DNA of 64,000 bases from Persicobacter psychrovividus (lineage in GTDB: Bacteria > Bacteroidota > Bacteroidia > Cytophagales > Cyclobacteriaceae): the NCBI RefSeq assembly GCF_036492425.1, contig NZ_AP025293.1:372001-436000 (forward strand). The letters run 5' to 3'. The notes under the pieces are model-generated. The model was not told where the DNA came from. It searched no databases and saw only the letters and a program-made list of their open reading frames with translations. Below, in pieces: positions 18,270 to 27,145 of this stretch. A program made the position numbers and the translations under genes. Within the stretch, counting starts at the first letter, position 1, and every line of letters begins with the position of its first letter.

Positions 18270-19676
18270 TTACTTCACATAAATTTTATAGGACCAGGGC
18301 TTCAGCTTCAACTTGCTCGCGGCCTCGAAAGTTACCTTGTCCTGAAGATCAAAATCAGTATAGTCCCCTTCAAACAGATTGTCTGAAAATTCCACTTCCT
18401 GCGTTTTTGCTGAAAAGTTGAAAACAGCAAACACCTTATCTTTTTCATTTTGGCGTACAAAACTCAGCACCTCATTGCCGTGGTTGTTCGGGACCTTAAT
18501 CATCGTGCTTCCCCAGTGGGCATGCCAAAGTGCCGTGTTTTCCTTCATCAGTCTGAACAACTTTTGATACAGCGTACCAATCGGATGGGCTTGCCATTTG
18601 ATTGGGTCTTTTTCAAAAAATTCCAGTCGCTTGGCATTTCCTGCTTCCTGTCCATTATAAATCAATGGCATTCCCTCGCCCACTACAGAAAGTGCAATTG
18701 CCGCCTCAAGTCCATCGCCGAACTGTTCGTACATGGTGCCTTCCCAGGCATTTTTATCGTGATTCGACACAAAGGTCATGCGCATACTGTTGGCAGGAAA
18801 TGCACTTTCGTTCCATGAGTAATAAATATAAAGGGCATTGACGTCGGCCTGCCCCATGCATATTTTGTGCACCGCCTCATTCCACGACCACGCATAAGTC
18901 ATATCAAATGCCGCTTTATGCAAATCCCTTGATTCCCATTCCGCAAGCATAAATACAGGCTTCAGGGCGTCGAGTTCCTTTCTTGCATTATTCCAAAATT
19001 CGACAGGCACGAAGCCCGCCACATCGCAACGGTAACCGTCAATATCGGCCTCCTTCACCCAGTAAACCAAAGCGTCTGTCATGTACTTGCGCACTGCCGC
19101 ATGGTGATAATCCAGGTCGATAATATCCGACCAGTCCCACCAGGGTGTCGGTCGGAAATCGCCATTATGGTCCTTATCATACCATTCGGGATGCTCACTC
19201 ACCAGCGCATTGTCCCAGGCGGTATGGTTGGCCACCCAATCGAGAATAACATACATCCCCTGTTGGTGGGCCGCCTGCACAAAATTCTTCAGGTCCTGCA
19301 TGTTGCCAAATTCGGGATTCACGCTGTAATAATCCTTCACCGAATACGGACTCCCGAGGCTTCCTTTGCGGTTTTTCTCCCCAATTTCATGAATGGGCAT
19401 CAGCCACAGAATATCAACCCCGAGGGCTTTGAGTCTTGGCAGCTGCTTTTGTGCGGCGGCAAAGGTGCCTTCTTCGGTAAATTGTCGGGTATTAATCTGA
19501 TAAATGGCCGCATCCTTGCTCCATTCAGGATGCTTCAGTTCCACATAAGGGTGAGGCTGATATTGATCGCCCAGTCCCGTTTTGTTCGGGCTTTGCTGTT
19601 CCATTGGTTTTTCATTAGGCTGACACCCCCAGACCATACAGGTCATGGCGAGCAGGTAGGTAAACTTTTTAATCAT
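18270..19676 (-). CDS. GH13 alpha-amylase-family lipoprotein
   Basis: This 468-aa glycoside hydrolase family 13 enzyme cleaves alpha-glucans such as starch, glycogen or maltodextrin. A lipobox (MVWGC, Cys18) predicts a lipoprotein facing the periplasm or the cell surface. The (beta/alpha)8 barrel motifs are in order: GVDILWLMPI, VILDWVANHT (region I), DGYRCDVAG with nucleophile Asp near 218 (region II), MLAEWES with acid Glu near 246 (region III), and FVSNHDKN with Asp near 304 (region IV). A short C-terminal beta domain ends the protein. It lies 75 bp downstream of the GH53 galactanase gene on the same strand, so they may form an operon. No SusCD pair adjoins it. Confidence 0.95.
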   Translation of the reverse strand: MIKKFTYLLAMTCMVWGCQPNEKPMEQQSPNKTGLGDQYQPHPYVELKHPEWSKDAAIYQINTRQFTEEGTFAAAQKQLPRLKALGVDILWLMPIHEIGEKNRKGSLGSPYSVKDYYSVNPEFGNMQDLKNFVQAAHQQGMYVILDWVANHTAWDNALVSEHPEWYDKDHNGDFRPTPWWDWSDIIDLDYHHAAVRKYMTDALVYWVKEADIDGYRCDVAGFVPVEFWNNARKELDALKPVFMLAEWESRDLHKAAFDMTYAWSWNEAVHKICMGQADVNALYIYYSWNESAFPANSMRMTFVSNHDKNAWEGTMYEQFGDGLEAAIALSVVGEGMPLIYNGQEAGNAKRLEFFEKDPIKWQAHPIGTLYQKLFRLMKENTALWHAHWGSTMIKVPNNHGNEVLSFVRQNEKDKVFAVFNFSAKTQEVEFSDNLFEGDYTDFDLQDKVTFEAASKLKLKPWSYKIYVK

Positions 19677-19750
19677 TGGTCAGTAAAAAAATGGTTGATA
19701 TTTCATTTTCCAAGATGCGTGCACATGATGTACTTTACGCAATCTCATTT

Positions 19751-20956
19751 TTAAGGTCGATCGTAGTTGTAATGTAAATAGTCGGCTGTAGGAAGCAGCT
19801 GATGCTGGTAGTCAAAAAATGTACAATTCTCATAAGAAGACCCCTGTCCCCATTGGTCTTTAAGGTCAGAGGAAATCCAGGTAGGCTCCCAGTAAATCAT
19901 CCCTGCCAAATGAGCGTCCCGTAATTGTTGCGCCAAATCCTGCAGCAGCCTGTGTTGCCCATCCACCGTAAAAGGGTAGCCCTGCACAGGGGGCTGCCCA
20001 CCAAAAAGGTTGGTATAGGCATCGTTAGAAGCGGTGGTAAAGGGGTAGCCCACTTCAGTAATGAGCACCTGTTTCTGGTACTTGTTGCTGATATTTTTCA
20101 GGTAATCGCCCATCTCAGAAAAAGGGACCGCTCTATGCCATAGCGGATAATAACTCACCCCAATGAGGTCAAAATCCGCCACTTTCCCCTGCGACATGAT
20201 ATGCCCAAACCACCAGTCTAAATGCTGCGGATCAGCGACATGCAGCATGATTTTGGTATGCTGACCATATTGCTGATCGATCTGCCGTACGGCACGAATA
20301 CCCGCCCTGATCAGCTCGCCCGCCTGTTGCCAGTTACCATCACAAACGTTCAGTTTTGGGAAATCAGCATGAGGTGCCGAAGAAAGCATTCCGCAGTTGG
20401 TTTCATTGCCGATCTGCACCATTTCAGGCAGTAAATCCGCTTTGGCCAACTGGTTCAGCACCTGATAAATATATTGATAAACGGAATCAGAAAGTACCGC
20501 AAGCGAAGTAATTTTTGCCCACGCTTCAGGGACTTCCTGTCGTTCAGGGTCTGCCCAGGTATCAGAATAATGAAAATCAAGATTAACGGCCATCCCTTCC
20601 GCCTTCGCTTTCCTGATGCCACTTTTCACGGCATCGAAACCACTGTAAAGTGGGGACTGCGCCCCGTAAATATCACGTACCCATGCAGGGTGGTGCCACA
20701 ACCGAAAACGGGCAAGATTGGCTCCTTTTGCTTTAAGCATGTGAAAAGGATCTGCGGACTGCTCGTCTTGCTGAAAGTAGCCGCCATGATCCATGATTTG
20801 ATCGGTATAAGAGAGATCAACCCCAAGCACAAAATCTGATGCCTGATAGTATTTGACGGATGAAACTGGAGGATCGGGGAGTTCCGAGCCCGTATCAGCG
20901 CATGAAAAAAGGAGGCTGGATAGCGACAGGCTGAGTAAAAAAATCCATCTGTTCAT
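19751..20956 (-). CDS. GH53 arabinogalactan endo-beta-1,4-galactanase lipoprotein
   Basis: The 401-aa protein is an endo-beta-1,4-galactanase, which cuts type I arabinogalactan or pectic galactan into galacto-oligosaccharides. It is a lipoprotein (lipobox LLFSC). The GH53 motifs are clear: ASDFVLGVDLSYTDQI at the barrel entry, NLARFRLWHHPA, VNLDFHYSDTWADPERQ, the acid/base in MVQIGNETNCGML (Glu near 184) and the nucleophile in LITEVGYPF (Glu near 301). The chain ends shortly after the barrel. With galKTE about 4 kb away it suggests galactan use. The order GH53 then GH13 suggests a small polysaccharide operon. Confidence 0.95.
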   Translation of the reverse strand: MNRWIFLLSLSLSSLLFSCADTGSELPDPPVSSVKYYQASDFVLGVDLSYTDQIMDHGGYFQQDEQSADPFHMLKAKGANLARFRLWHHPAWVRDIYGAQSPLYSGFDAVKSGIRKAKAEGMAVNLDFHYSDTWADPERQEVPEAWAKITSLAVLSDSVYQYIYQVLNQLAKADLLPEMVQIGNETNCGMLSSAPHADFPKLNVCDGNWQQAGELIRAGIRAVRQIDQQYGQHTKIMLHVADPQHLDWWFGHIMSQGKVADFDLIGVSYYPLWHRAVPFSEMGDYLKNISNKYQKQVLITEVGYPFTTASNDAYTNLFGGQPPVQGYPFTVDGQHRLLQDLAQQLRDAHLAGMIYWEPTWISSDLKDQWGQGSSYENCTFFDYQHQLLPTADYLHYNYDRP

Positions 20957-21323
20957 AAGTCAAAAATATCATTTGCTAAAATCACAAGATCGATAGGTGA
21001 CTTGACCTTTTCCGCATGCCCCCTCATTTTTTGCCCAATAAAATTAAGCTAACGTTTGCTGAAATGTGGTTAGCTTCCTGGCCTTCCGACCGAAAGATAA
21101 ACGGCGAAAACACCAGAAAGAATAATCAATACATAAAGATTGAAAGTCAATATCGATTCCCCTGAAAATGGATTTTCGGCACTTGTGCCCGTCAATAGAA
21201 AAGTCTACCTTCGCACACTTTATTCAGGTAAGTTGTTTAATATAAACTACTTGAATAAAAACCACAACCACCTGATGACCACCAATGATGATTTAATTGT
21301 TTATGTCATTCATTACCCCTACC
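20957..21323 (+). promoter_or_regulatory. Divergent intergenic region with a promoter-like element
   Basis: This 367-bp region separates the leftward GH53 gene from the rightward lipoprotein gene. A TTG at 21183-21185 and TACCTTCG at 21206-21213 with 20-nt spacing approximate the Bacteroidota sigma-A promoter (TTTG, TANNTTTG) for the rightward gene. No gene is visible. Confidence 0.4.
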
Positions 21324-21731
21324 ATGAAAAAAGTAATGCTTTTCAGTCTGCTGGCCACGGCCAGTATCGGCTGCTCCAACAAAAAAGAAATCCGACCGAC
21401 GGAAAACGGTTTGCGCACTACCAACCGCCAACACCCTGAAGATTTCTATCATTTTCACCTGCTCTCAGATTCCCCATTTGAACTGAATGAGGTGGAGCCA
21501 TATGTTCAAACACTTCAGGGACGAAAGCTCAAAAATGGCTTCGTCGATCAACTTCAGGAAAACGGGCAAACCATTGGGCTCGATGTGCATGTACTGAAAT
21601 CAAAAAATAATGAGCTTGATTATGCCGTCGTGAAATATGAAGGTAAAATTTTTGCCTGTCGCCACTTCAAATCCCTTAACGACACCACACTTCTTGGGCA
21701 CCTCCATCATTTGGATGCACTGAATGATTAA
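21324..21731 (+). CDS. Small lipoprotein of unknown function
   Basis: This 135-aa protein starts with a lipoprotein signal (MKKVMLFSLLATASIGC, Cys17). An in-frame start 27 bp earlier only adds residues before a normal signal peptide, so I prefer 21324. The mature part is small and mixed alpha/beta, with a His-rich end (GHLHHLDAL). I do not recognise a family. It is followed by a strong hairpin and converges on the sulfurtransferase gene. Confidence 0.7.
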   Translation: MKKVMLFSLLATASIGCSNKKEIRPTENGLRTTNRQHPEDFYHFHLLSDSPFELNEVEPYVQTLQGRKLKNGFVDQLQENGQTIGLDVHVLKSKNNELDYAVVKYEGKIFACRHFKSLNDTTLLGHLHHLDALND

Positions 21732-21742
21732 GGGGCGCTCAA

Positions 21743-21776
21743 CCACCGAAGGGCAAGCTGATTTGCCCTTCGGTGG
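21743..21776. terminator. Strong hairpin between converging genes
   Basis: CCACCGAAGGGCAA pairs perfectly with TTGCCCTTCGGTGG around a 6-nt loop. There is no T run on either side, so it may be a structured 3' end or a repeat rather than a classical terminator. Confidence 0.65.
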
Positions 21777-21899
21777 ATGTTGTGCCAATCCAATTTGAGA
21801 TTAACCCACAAAATTGTATGAGGTTTGGGACGGTGGCATGACCATCATTTGATGTTATCCAACGAGATTTTTTGGCTAACCGAAAAGCTGCCCGATGTG

Positions 21900-22745
21900 C
21901 TACCCCTTCCCCTGCGCTATTGGCCTGTCCGATGCGCCCCACTCACTCCACGACCCGTCGTAAACTGCCCAATCCTGATGCCCAAGAACTGTTGCTCCCA
22001 ATGCCAGAATACAGGCAGTAATGCCCGATCCGCAGGTAAAAACAGTGGCCGTCTCTGAAGTCGGATATTCATGAAAAACAGCCTTCAGTCCCTCCTTATC
22101 CCCATTTTCCAACAATGGGATGACTGTTGCATAGTGGATATTCTTCGAGCGGGGAATATGTCCTGCTCGCATTCCCTCACGGGGTTCAGGAGTTGCCCCC
22201 TCAAAACGCAAAGCACTGCGGGCATCGAACAATGGTTTGGGGCTTGTATCTCCCGAGAGCTGACGCATTAAATCGTCTGCATTAACAAACCGATGTGCCT
22301 GAAATTCCGCCTGAAAGTTTCCCTTGGGACGAACGGCGGCATCCCCGAGCTTTTCCGTTGCGTAGCCCGCAGAAATCCACGCAGGCAAACCGCCCTGCAA
22401 CACCGACACTGAAGTATGTCCCATCAGTAAAAACAACCACCACGCCCGAGGGGAAGAGTAGATCCCGTGTCGGTCGTAAACAACCACCTTGCTGTCCTTG
22501 TGAACCCCCAGCTGCTGGGCAGATTTCTCAAACTGCGCCACCGTAGGCACTGTATTCGGTAGCCCTGAAGTGGCGTCGCAAAAATCTGCCTTGAGGTTCA
22601 TCAGCTGCGCATTTGGAATGGCGATGGCAGGTGGTAAATCTTCCTCGGCCTGCCCAACTTTGGGAATGGTGGCATCGAGTAGGATCAGTTGGGGGTCGTT
22701 ACTCAGCGTTTTGAGCTCATCAGGGGTGATTAAAGGTTTCATCAT
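21900..22745 (-). CDS. Sulfurtransferase, thiosulfate/3-mercaptopyruvate type
   Basis: This 281-aa protein has two rhodanese domains, the layout of thiosulfate and 3-mercaptopyruvate sulfurtransferases. The catalytic loop in the second domain reads TCGSGITACI (Cys237), and CGSGxTA is the mercaptopyruvate type rather than CRxGxT of thiosulfate enzymes. The N-terminal domain carries VVVYDRHGIYSSPRAWWLF and LQGGLPAW. It transfers sulfane sulfur to thiols or cyanide in the cytoplasm. The gene stands alone. Confidence 0.92.
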   Translation of the reverse strand: MMKPLITPDELKTLSNDPQLILLDATIPKVGQAEEDLPPAIAIPNAQLMNLKADFCDATSGLPNTVPTVAQFEKSAQQLGVHKDSKVVVYDRHGIYSSPRAWWLFLLMGHTSVSVLQGGLPAWISAGYATEKLGDAAVRPKGNFQAEFQAHRFVNADDLMRQLSGDTSPKPLFDARSALRFEGATPEPREGMRAGHIPRSKNIHYATVIPLLENGDKEGLKAVFHEYPTSETATVFTCGSGITACILALGATVLGHQDWAVYDGSWSEWGASDRPIAQGKG

Positions 22746-22920
22746 TTTTGAATAGTTTGAAGCAAATTAAGAGAAAAAATGGTTTTCTGAAGCCATCGGC
22801 ACATGATTTATCCCTTTTCAGCCCCTTTGCCGCTCTTTCTATTGATATTGATTACCTCTCTAATCCTATTGAAAAATATAGCCCACCACCTTAATTGCAA
22901 TATAGTTGCAAAAACAAAAC

Positions 22921-22928
22921 TACCTTTG
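22921..22928 (+). promoter_or_regulatory. TACCTTTG -7 box next to a start codon
   Basis: TACCTTTG is a perfect match to the Bacteroidota -7 element TANNTTTG and ends only 4 nt before the ATG at 22933. TTG elements upstream are at poor spacing. If used, the transcript would be essentially leaderless. Confidence 0.4.
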
Positions 22929-22932
22929 AAGT

Positions 22933-24591
22933 ATGAAAAAATTACTTCTACCTATCGTATTCCTTTTGATGATCGCCTGCCAACCACAGGATGACTTTTC
23001 TTCATCGGACAGTATCGAGATCCAAAACCTTGAATGGGGCAGTTCCAAAGATGGCCACAGCGCCAATCAACATGCCTACCGCAATCGTGATATGCACTTG
23101 CAGGCGCAAGTGGTGGCCGAACACCTTGTCAAATCACTGATCGTTACCATTGTCAATCCTGAAGGGGATGATTTGATTTTCGACTATTCACAAGAGTTTG
23201 CGGGCATCCGAAACCCTTTTGTCCACAAACACCCTGTAATTCCTGCGGACTTCCCTTTGGGAACTACCCAGTTGATTTTTACCGTTATCGACCAAAATGG
23301 TGCACAACTACAGGTGGAACATCCGTTGACGATCAATCCAGAAATTGTCCATCAAAACCCGATGGGCGAATATGAAGCCGTAAAATTATATGTGAGTTAT
23401 TCCCCCACCGATTCCCTCGACATTATAGATTTGGGAACGGGCGAAACAGCGCGACTCGGACTGCCAGAAAATGGGGTTCACTTTTTAAGAAACCTCAAAC
23501 TGAACATCGGTAATGTGGTGGCCTATGGCGCTCAGTCGGTGAGTGCAATTTATACCGGCCTCGACTTTCACATCAACCATTACCACCTGAAAAATCCTGA
23601 TGTTGCGCTCGTGGCTCATGTGCCACAGCCAGATGCCATTAGCTGGGGAGATTATTGCTATTTTAACGCCCTGACAAACGGAGATTTATATTCTTTCGGT
23701 GCTGAAGATGTATTCAACGGACAGGAAATGGGCATTGAGCTTCAGCCTACAACCAACCTGCCGATGGCCAAAAAAGGGATTCCTTCTTTTGAGTTTGACG
23801 GTGTACTGACTGATGAGGCCTCCTTTACCCGCAAAGATTTTATTTTCAGGGTAAAGCCAGATAATCAGCTATTGATCATCAATAAAGCGACTAAAAAAAC
23901 CGAAACGGCTTTCAGTAATTTTGGGGAGATTTACAGCGCCACCCATTACAAATGGATTAATGCTGACAACAGTGTTTTCCCTCCCAATTATACCTATCAC
24001 TATTTTGCGGTTTATGCCACTGAAAAAGGTATTAAGGTGGTTACTTTTAACGACACCAACAAGCAGTGGGAAGTGCAATCGTTAAATGATGATCCGAAAA
24101 ATATCCATGAATTGCATTTGTTGTGGCCAAAAAACAAACCTTCGGAACATGAAGGGATCTTCTTCACAAGTACGCCTACTCTGGTGGGACAAAGCCCTGA
24201 AGGTATTTATCAGATTTCGTTTGGCGAGCAGGCTTGTCAGCTCAAGCGGGTCATCAGTCAGCCAAATATTGAGAAAATAGCCTTTTGTGCGGAGAGCAAT
24301 GCGCTGGCCTGCGTCAATGGTTCGGGTGCGGTAAAGCTGTTTCATACTGATGATTTCAGCAGCCTCGGCAATGGCCAGATGAACGGTTTGCCTTCAGATG
24401 CGATAATCGCCTTCAGTAAACGGTTTTTCTACATGGGAATCCCTGGAGAAAACACCATTCAGCAATACGACATTCATTCTTTCGAGCCAAGCCGAATTAT
24501 TCAGCTTGATGCTGCCCTTGAGGATTTTGTGCTTGCAGGAAATATTCAGGAGGTTGAAATCTTCCACGGCGATGATGGTTACGGACAGTAA
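22933..24591 (+). CDS. DUF4625-like lipoprotein with a propeller-like C-terminal part
   Basis: The 552-aa lipoprotein has signal and lipobox LLMIAC (Cys16). Residues 20-140 resemble the DUF4625 Ig-like domain seen in Bacteroidota surface lipoproteins: IEIQNLEWGSSKDGHSANQH and the HKHPVIPADFPLGTTQLIF step. The remaining 400 residues are beta-rich, with repeated short strands such as VKLYVSYSPTDSLDIIDLG, and look like a beta-propeller. The function is unknown; lipoproteins of this type often bind metal or polysaccharide. It sits convergent to galE, with a bidirectional terminator between them. Confidence 0.75.
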   Translation: MKKLLLPIVFLLMIACQPQDDFSSSDSIEIQNLEWGSSKDGHSANQHAYRNRDMHLQAQVVAEHLVKSLIVTIVNPEGDDLIFDYSQEFAGIRNPFVHKHPVIPADFPLGTTQLIFTVIDQNGAQLQVEHPLTINPEIVHQNPMGEYEAVKLYVSYSPTDSLDIIDLGTGETARLGLPENGVHFLRNLKLNIGNVVAYGAQSVSAIYTGLDFHINHYHLKNPDVALVAHVPQPDAISWGDYCYFNALTNGDLYSFGAEDVFNGQEMGIELQPTTNLPMAKKGIPSFEFDGVLTDEASFTRKDFIFRVKPDNQLLIINKATKKTETAFSNFGEIYSATHYKWINADNSVFPPNYTYHYFAVYATEKGIKVVTFNDTNKQWEVQSLNDDPKNIHELHLLWPKNKPSEHEGIFFTSTPTLVGQSPEGIYQISFGEQACQLKRVISQPNIEKIAFCAESNALACVNGSGAVKLFHTDDFSSLGNGQMNGLPSDAIIAFSKRFFYMGIPGENTIQQYDIHSFEPSRIIQLDAALEDFVLAGNIQEVEIFHGDDGYGQ

Positions 24592-24653
24592 TCCGTCCGC
24601 CCAAAAATGACTCATCGACCACTAAAATTTCAGATAATAATTGATTAAAAAAA

Positions 24654-24687
24654 AGGCTGTTTCAATGATAGAAACAGCCTCTTTTTT
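24654..24687. terminator. Bidirectional terminator between converging genes
   Basis: The arms AGGCTGTTTC and GAAACAGCCT pair around a 7-nt loop. An A run lies to the left and a T run to the right, so it can end both the rightward lipoprotein gene and the leftward gal operon. Confidence 0.9.
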
Positions 24688-24688
24688 G

Positions 24689-25729
24689 TTAAGCTTCCGC
24701 TTGTGGTTTCAGTACTTCGTTATAGTATTTTTCCCACTTCCATGCTGAAGCGGTCATATCATCCAGGGTAAGCTCCGACGTCCAGCCCAGTTCTTCATTG
24801 GCGATCGTTGTTTCTGCCCAGATCTGCTCGATGTCCCCTTCACGGCGATCAACAATCTCATAGGCCAGTTGCTCTCCCGACATTTTTTCAAAAGACTGAA
24901 TCACTTCCAACACCGACGATCCCGTTCCTGTTCCAAGGTTGAACCACTCGAAACGTTTTTTGAAATTCGATTTCATGAAACGCTCCAAAGCAATCAGGTG
25001 TGCTTTTGCCAAGTCCATCACGTGAATATAATCACGGATACACGTTCCGTCAGGTGTTTGGTAATCTCCTCCAAAAACCTTCAGCCCCTGGCGCAAGCCC
25101 ATCGCCGTTTGGGTGATGAATGGCATCAAATTCTGTGGTACACCGATCGGTAATTCTCCTATCAGTGCCGACTCATGTGCACCCACAGGGTTGAAATACC
25201 TCAAGGCTACCCCCTGAAGATTTTCGTGCGCATAAATGGTATCGCGCAGGATTTCTTCACAGACTTGTTTAGTGTTGCCATAAGGCGAAAGTGCCACCTG
25301 TACAGGCGCATTTTCTGTTACGGGCAGGTTGTCTTCCGTAGGCTGACCATATACTGTACAAGAAGAACTGAAAACAATGTTCTTCACCCCGTGCTTGTTC
25401 ATGGATTCCAGCAGGTTCATCAACGACTGCAAGTTGTTGCGGTAGTACAATAGTGGTTTCTGAACAGATTCCCCTACCGCTTTTGAGGCCGCAAAGTGAA
25501 TGATCCCCTCGATAGGGTATTTGGTAAATAAAGCATCTACCTTTGCAGTATCCACCAAATCCATTTCCTCAAAGGCTGGGCGCTTGCCGGAAATTTTCTC
25601 GATACGGTCGATAACGTTGGCCTCTGAATTGGATAAGTTATCCACGACCAACACCTCATAACCTGCTTGCTGCAATACCACAGTGGTATGTGAGCCGATA
25701 TATCCTGCACCTCCTGTTACTAAGATCAT
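24689..25729 (-). CDS. galE: UDP-glucose 4-epimerase
   Basis: GalE interconverts UDP-galactose and UDP-glucose, the last step of the Leloir pathway. The 346-aa sequence has the NAD-binding GGAGYIGSHT at its N-terminus, the FSSSCTVYGQPTE step with the catalytic Ser/Thr, the YGNTKQ Tyr-Lys pair, and VALRYFNPVGAHESALIGE, all diagnostic for GalE. Length is normal. It is the last gene of a leftward galK-galT-galE set; the galT stop lies 88 bp upstream, and a terminator follows the galE stop almost at once. Confidence 0.97.
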   Translation of the reverse strand: MILVTGGAGYIGSHTTVVLQQAGYEVLVVDNLSNSEANVIDRIEKISGKRPAFEEMDLVDTAKVDALFTKYPIEGIIHFAASKAVGESVQKPLLYYRNNLQSLMNLLESMNKHGVKNIVFSSSCTVYGQPTEDNLPVTENAPVQVALSPYGNTKQVCEEILRDTIYAHENLQGVALRYFNPVGAHESALIGELPIGVPQNLMPFITQTAMGLRQGLKVFGGDYQTPDGTCIRDYIHVMDLAKAHLIALERFMKSNFKKRFEWFNLGTGTGSSVLEVIQSFEKMSGEQLAYEIVDRREGDIEQIWAETTIANEELGWTSELTLDDMTASAWKWEKYYNEVLKPQAEA

Positions 25730-25817
25730 AATTTTTCTTATTAAGTATGCTGTTTTTTACTTATCAAAGTAGTAGATAAGTTAAACAAAACACAAATTAT
25801 AAATTTGATTTGGTGAA

Positions 25818-26861
25818 TTAACCTTTGTAATGTTTTTCAGACAACTCGCGCAATCTTGCCGCTGCACCTTCAGCAGTAATATCACGCTGTGCATTGGCGA
25901 GCAATTCGTAGCCTACCATAAATTTCTTCACGGTGGCAGAACGCAACAATGGCGGAAGGAAAGACATATGCAATTGCCATTCAGGGTGTGCCTGTCCGTC
26001 GGTTGGCGCCTGGTGGATTCCCGCAGAATATGGGAATGAACACTGGAAAAGGTTGTCATAACGGACGGTCATGCGCTTGTAAGCATCGGCAAAAGCAAGG
26101 CGTTCTTCCTCGGTCATTTCGGAGATGTTACTCATTGCACGCTTTGGAAGGATCATCGCTTCGAATGGCCAAACTGCCCAAAATGGAATCAGGGCTACAA
26201 AATGGTCGTTCTCAAAGATGATGCGCTCCTGTTCCTTTTGCTCGATTTTCAGGTAATCCATCAAAAGGGAAGTTCCTTTATCGGCATAATGAGCCGACTG
26301 CGCTTTTTGCTTTTTCATTGGAATATCAGGAATGCTCTCCTGTGCCCAAACCTGCCCGTGTGGGTGAGGGTTTGAACAGCCCATTACGGCACCTTTGTTT
26401 TCAAAGATTTGCACATGGTTAATGAAATCTTTGCTGCCCAGCTCGGCATATTCTTTCGCCCAGAGGTCAACTACTTTTTTGATGTCTGCTGTCGGCATTT
26501 CTGGAACGGTAAGGTCGTGTCGTGGACTGAAGACGATCACTTTACAAAGACCTCTTTCTGATTCCGCTTTCAGCAGGCCGTCTTTTTCAAAACTTCCCGT
26601 AGGGATATCTTCAAGCAGGGAGGCGAAATCATTTTTGAATGACCACACATCCTGATAATCAGGGTTCACTTCGCCATTGGCACGTGTATTTCTTGCACAC
26701 AGGTAGCAAGACTCGTCGTGTTCTGGGCGTTTCTCTTCTTCAATTTTCTCTACCTGCCCCTGCCATGGGCGTTTTGCACGGTGAGGAGAAACCTGAATCC
26801 ATTCTCCAATAAGTGGATTATATCTGCGATGTGGATGATCTTCAAAACTGAACTTAGCCAT
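25818..26861 (-). CDS. galT: Galactose-1-phosphate uridylyltransferase
   Basis: GalT transfers UMP from UDP-glucose to galactose-1-phosphate. The 347-aa protein starts MAKFSFEDHPHRRYNPL at 26861. A longer in-frame version from 27008 would add 49 residues without homology and is rejected. Motifs present are GEWIQVSPHRAKRPWQG, CYLCARNTR with a Cys pair for the metal site, the active-site NPHPHGQVW (His-x-His nucleophile region), and FPYSAGIHQAP in the C-terminal domain. It lies between galK and galE on the same strand. Confidence 0.96.
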   Translation of the reverse strand: MAKFSFEDHPHRRYNPLIGEWIQVSPHRAKRPWQGQVEKIEEEKRPEHDESCYLCARNTRANGEVNPDYQDVWSFKNDFASLLEDIPTGSFEKDGLLKAESERGLCKVIVFSPRHDLTVPEMPTADIKKVVDLWAKEYAELGSKDFINHVQIFENKGAVMGCSNPHPHGQVWAQESIPDIPMKKQKAQSAHYADKGTSLLMDYLKIEQKEQERIIFENDHFVALIPFWAVWPFEAMILPKRAMSNISEMTEEERLAFADAYKRMTVRYDNLFQCSFPYSAGIHQAPTDGQAHPEWQLHMSFLPPLLRSATVKKFMVGYELLANAQRDITAEGAAARLRELSEKHYKG

Positions 26862-27145
26862 CTTGATTAAATTTACAAACGTTAGGGAAATTCTTGAAAA
26901 GCATGGGTGAGGCAAGGACTGCGCTAAAATATACCCATGAAATCTAAAGGGAAAATAGTATGGTGGTGAAAAAAGGAGGGGTAAATATTCACCCCCTCCA
27001 CCAACCAACTAATCTTTTTGTTATTAATGAGCTGATGTGTCGCTGCGGTGTACGATCAACCAGCAGTGCGCTCATCAGTAATTTCAGCTGAAAGCCAGCA
27101 GCCAGAGCATATCTCCAGCCAGTCTTACAGTAAATATTATGGTGG

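Noticed and set aside
25818-27008. Longer galT version starting at 27008
   Set aside because: The first 49 residues lack homology; the family starts at MAKFSFEDH (26861).
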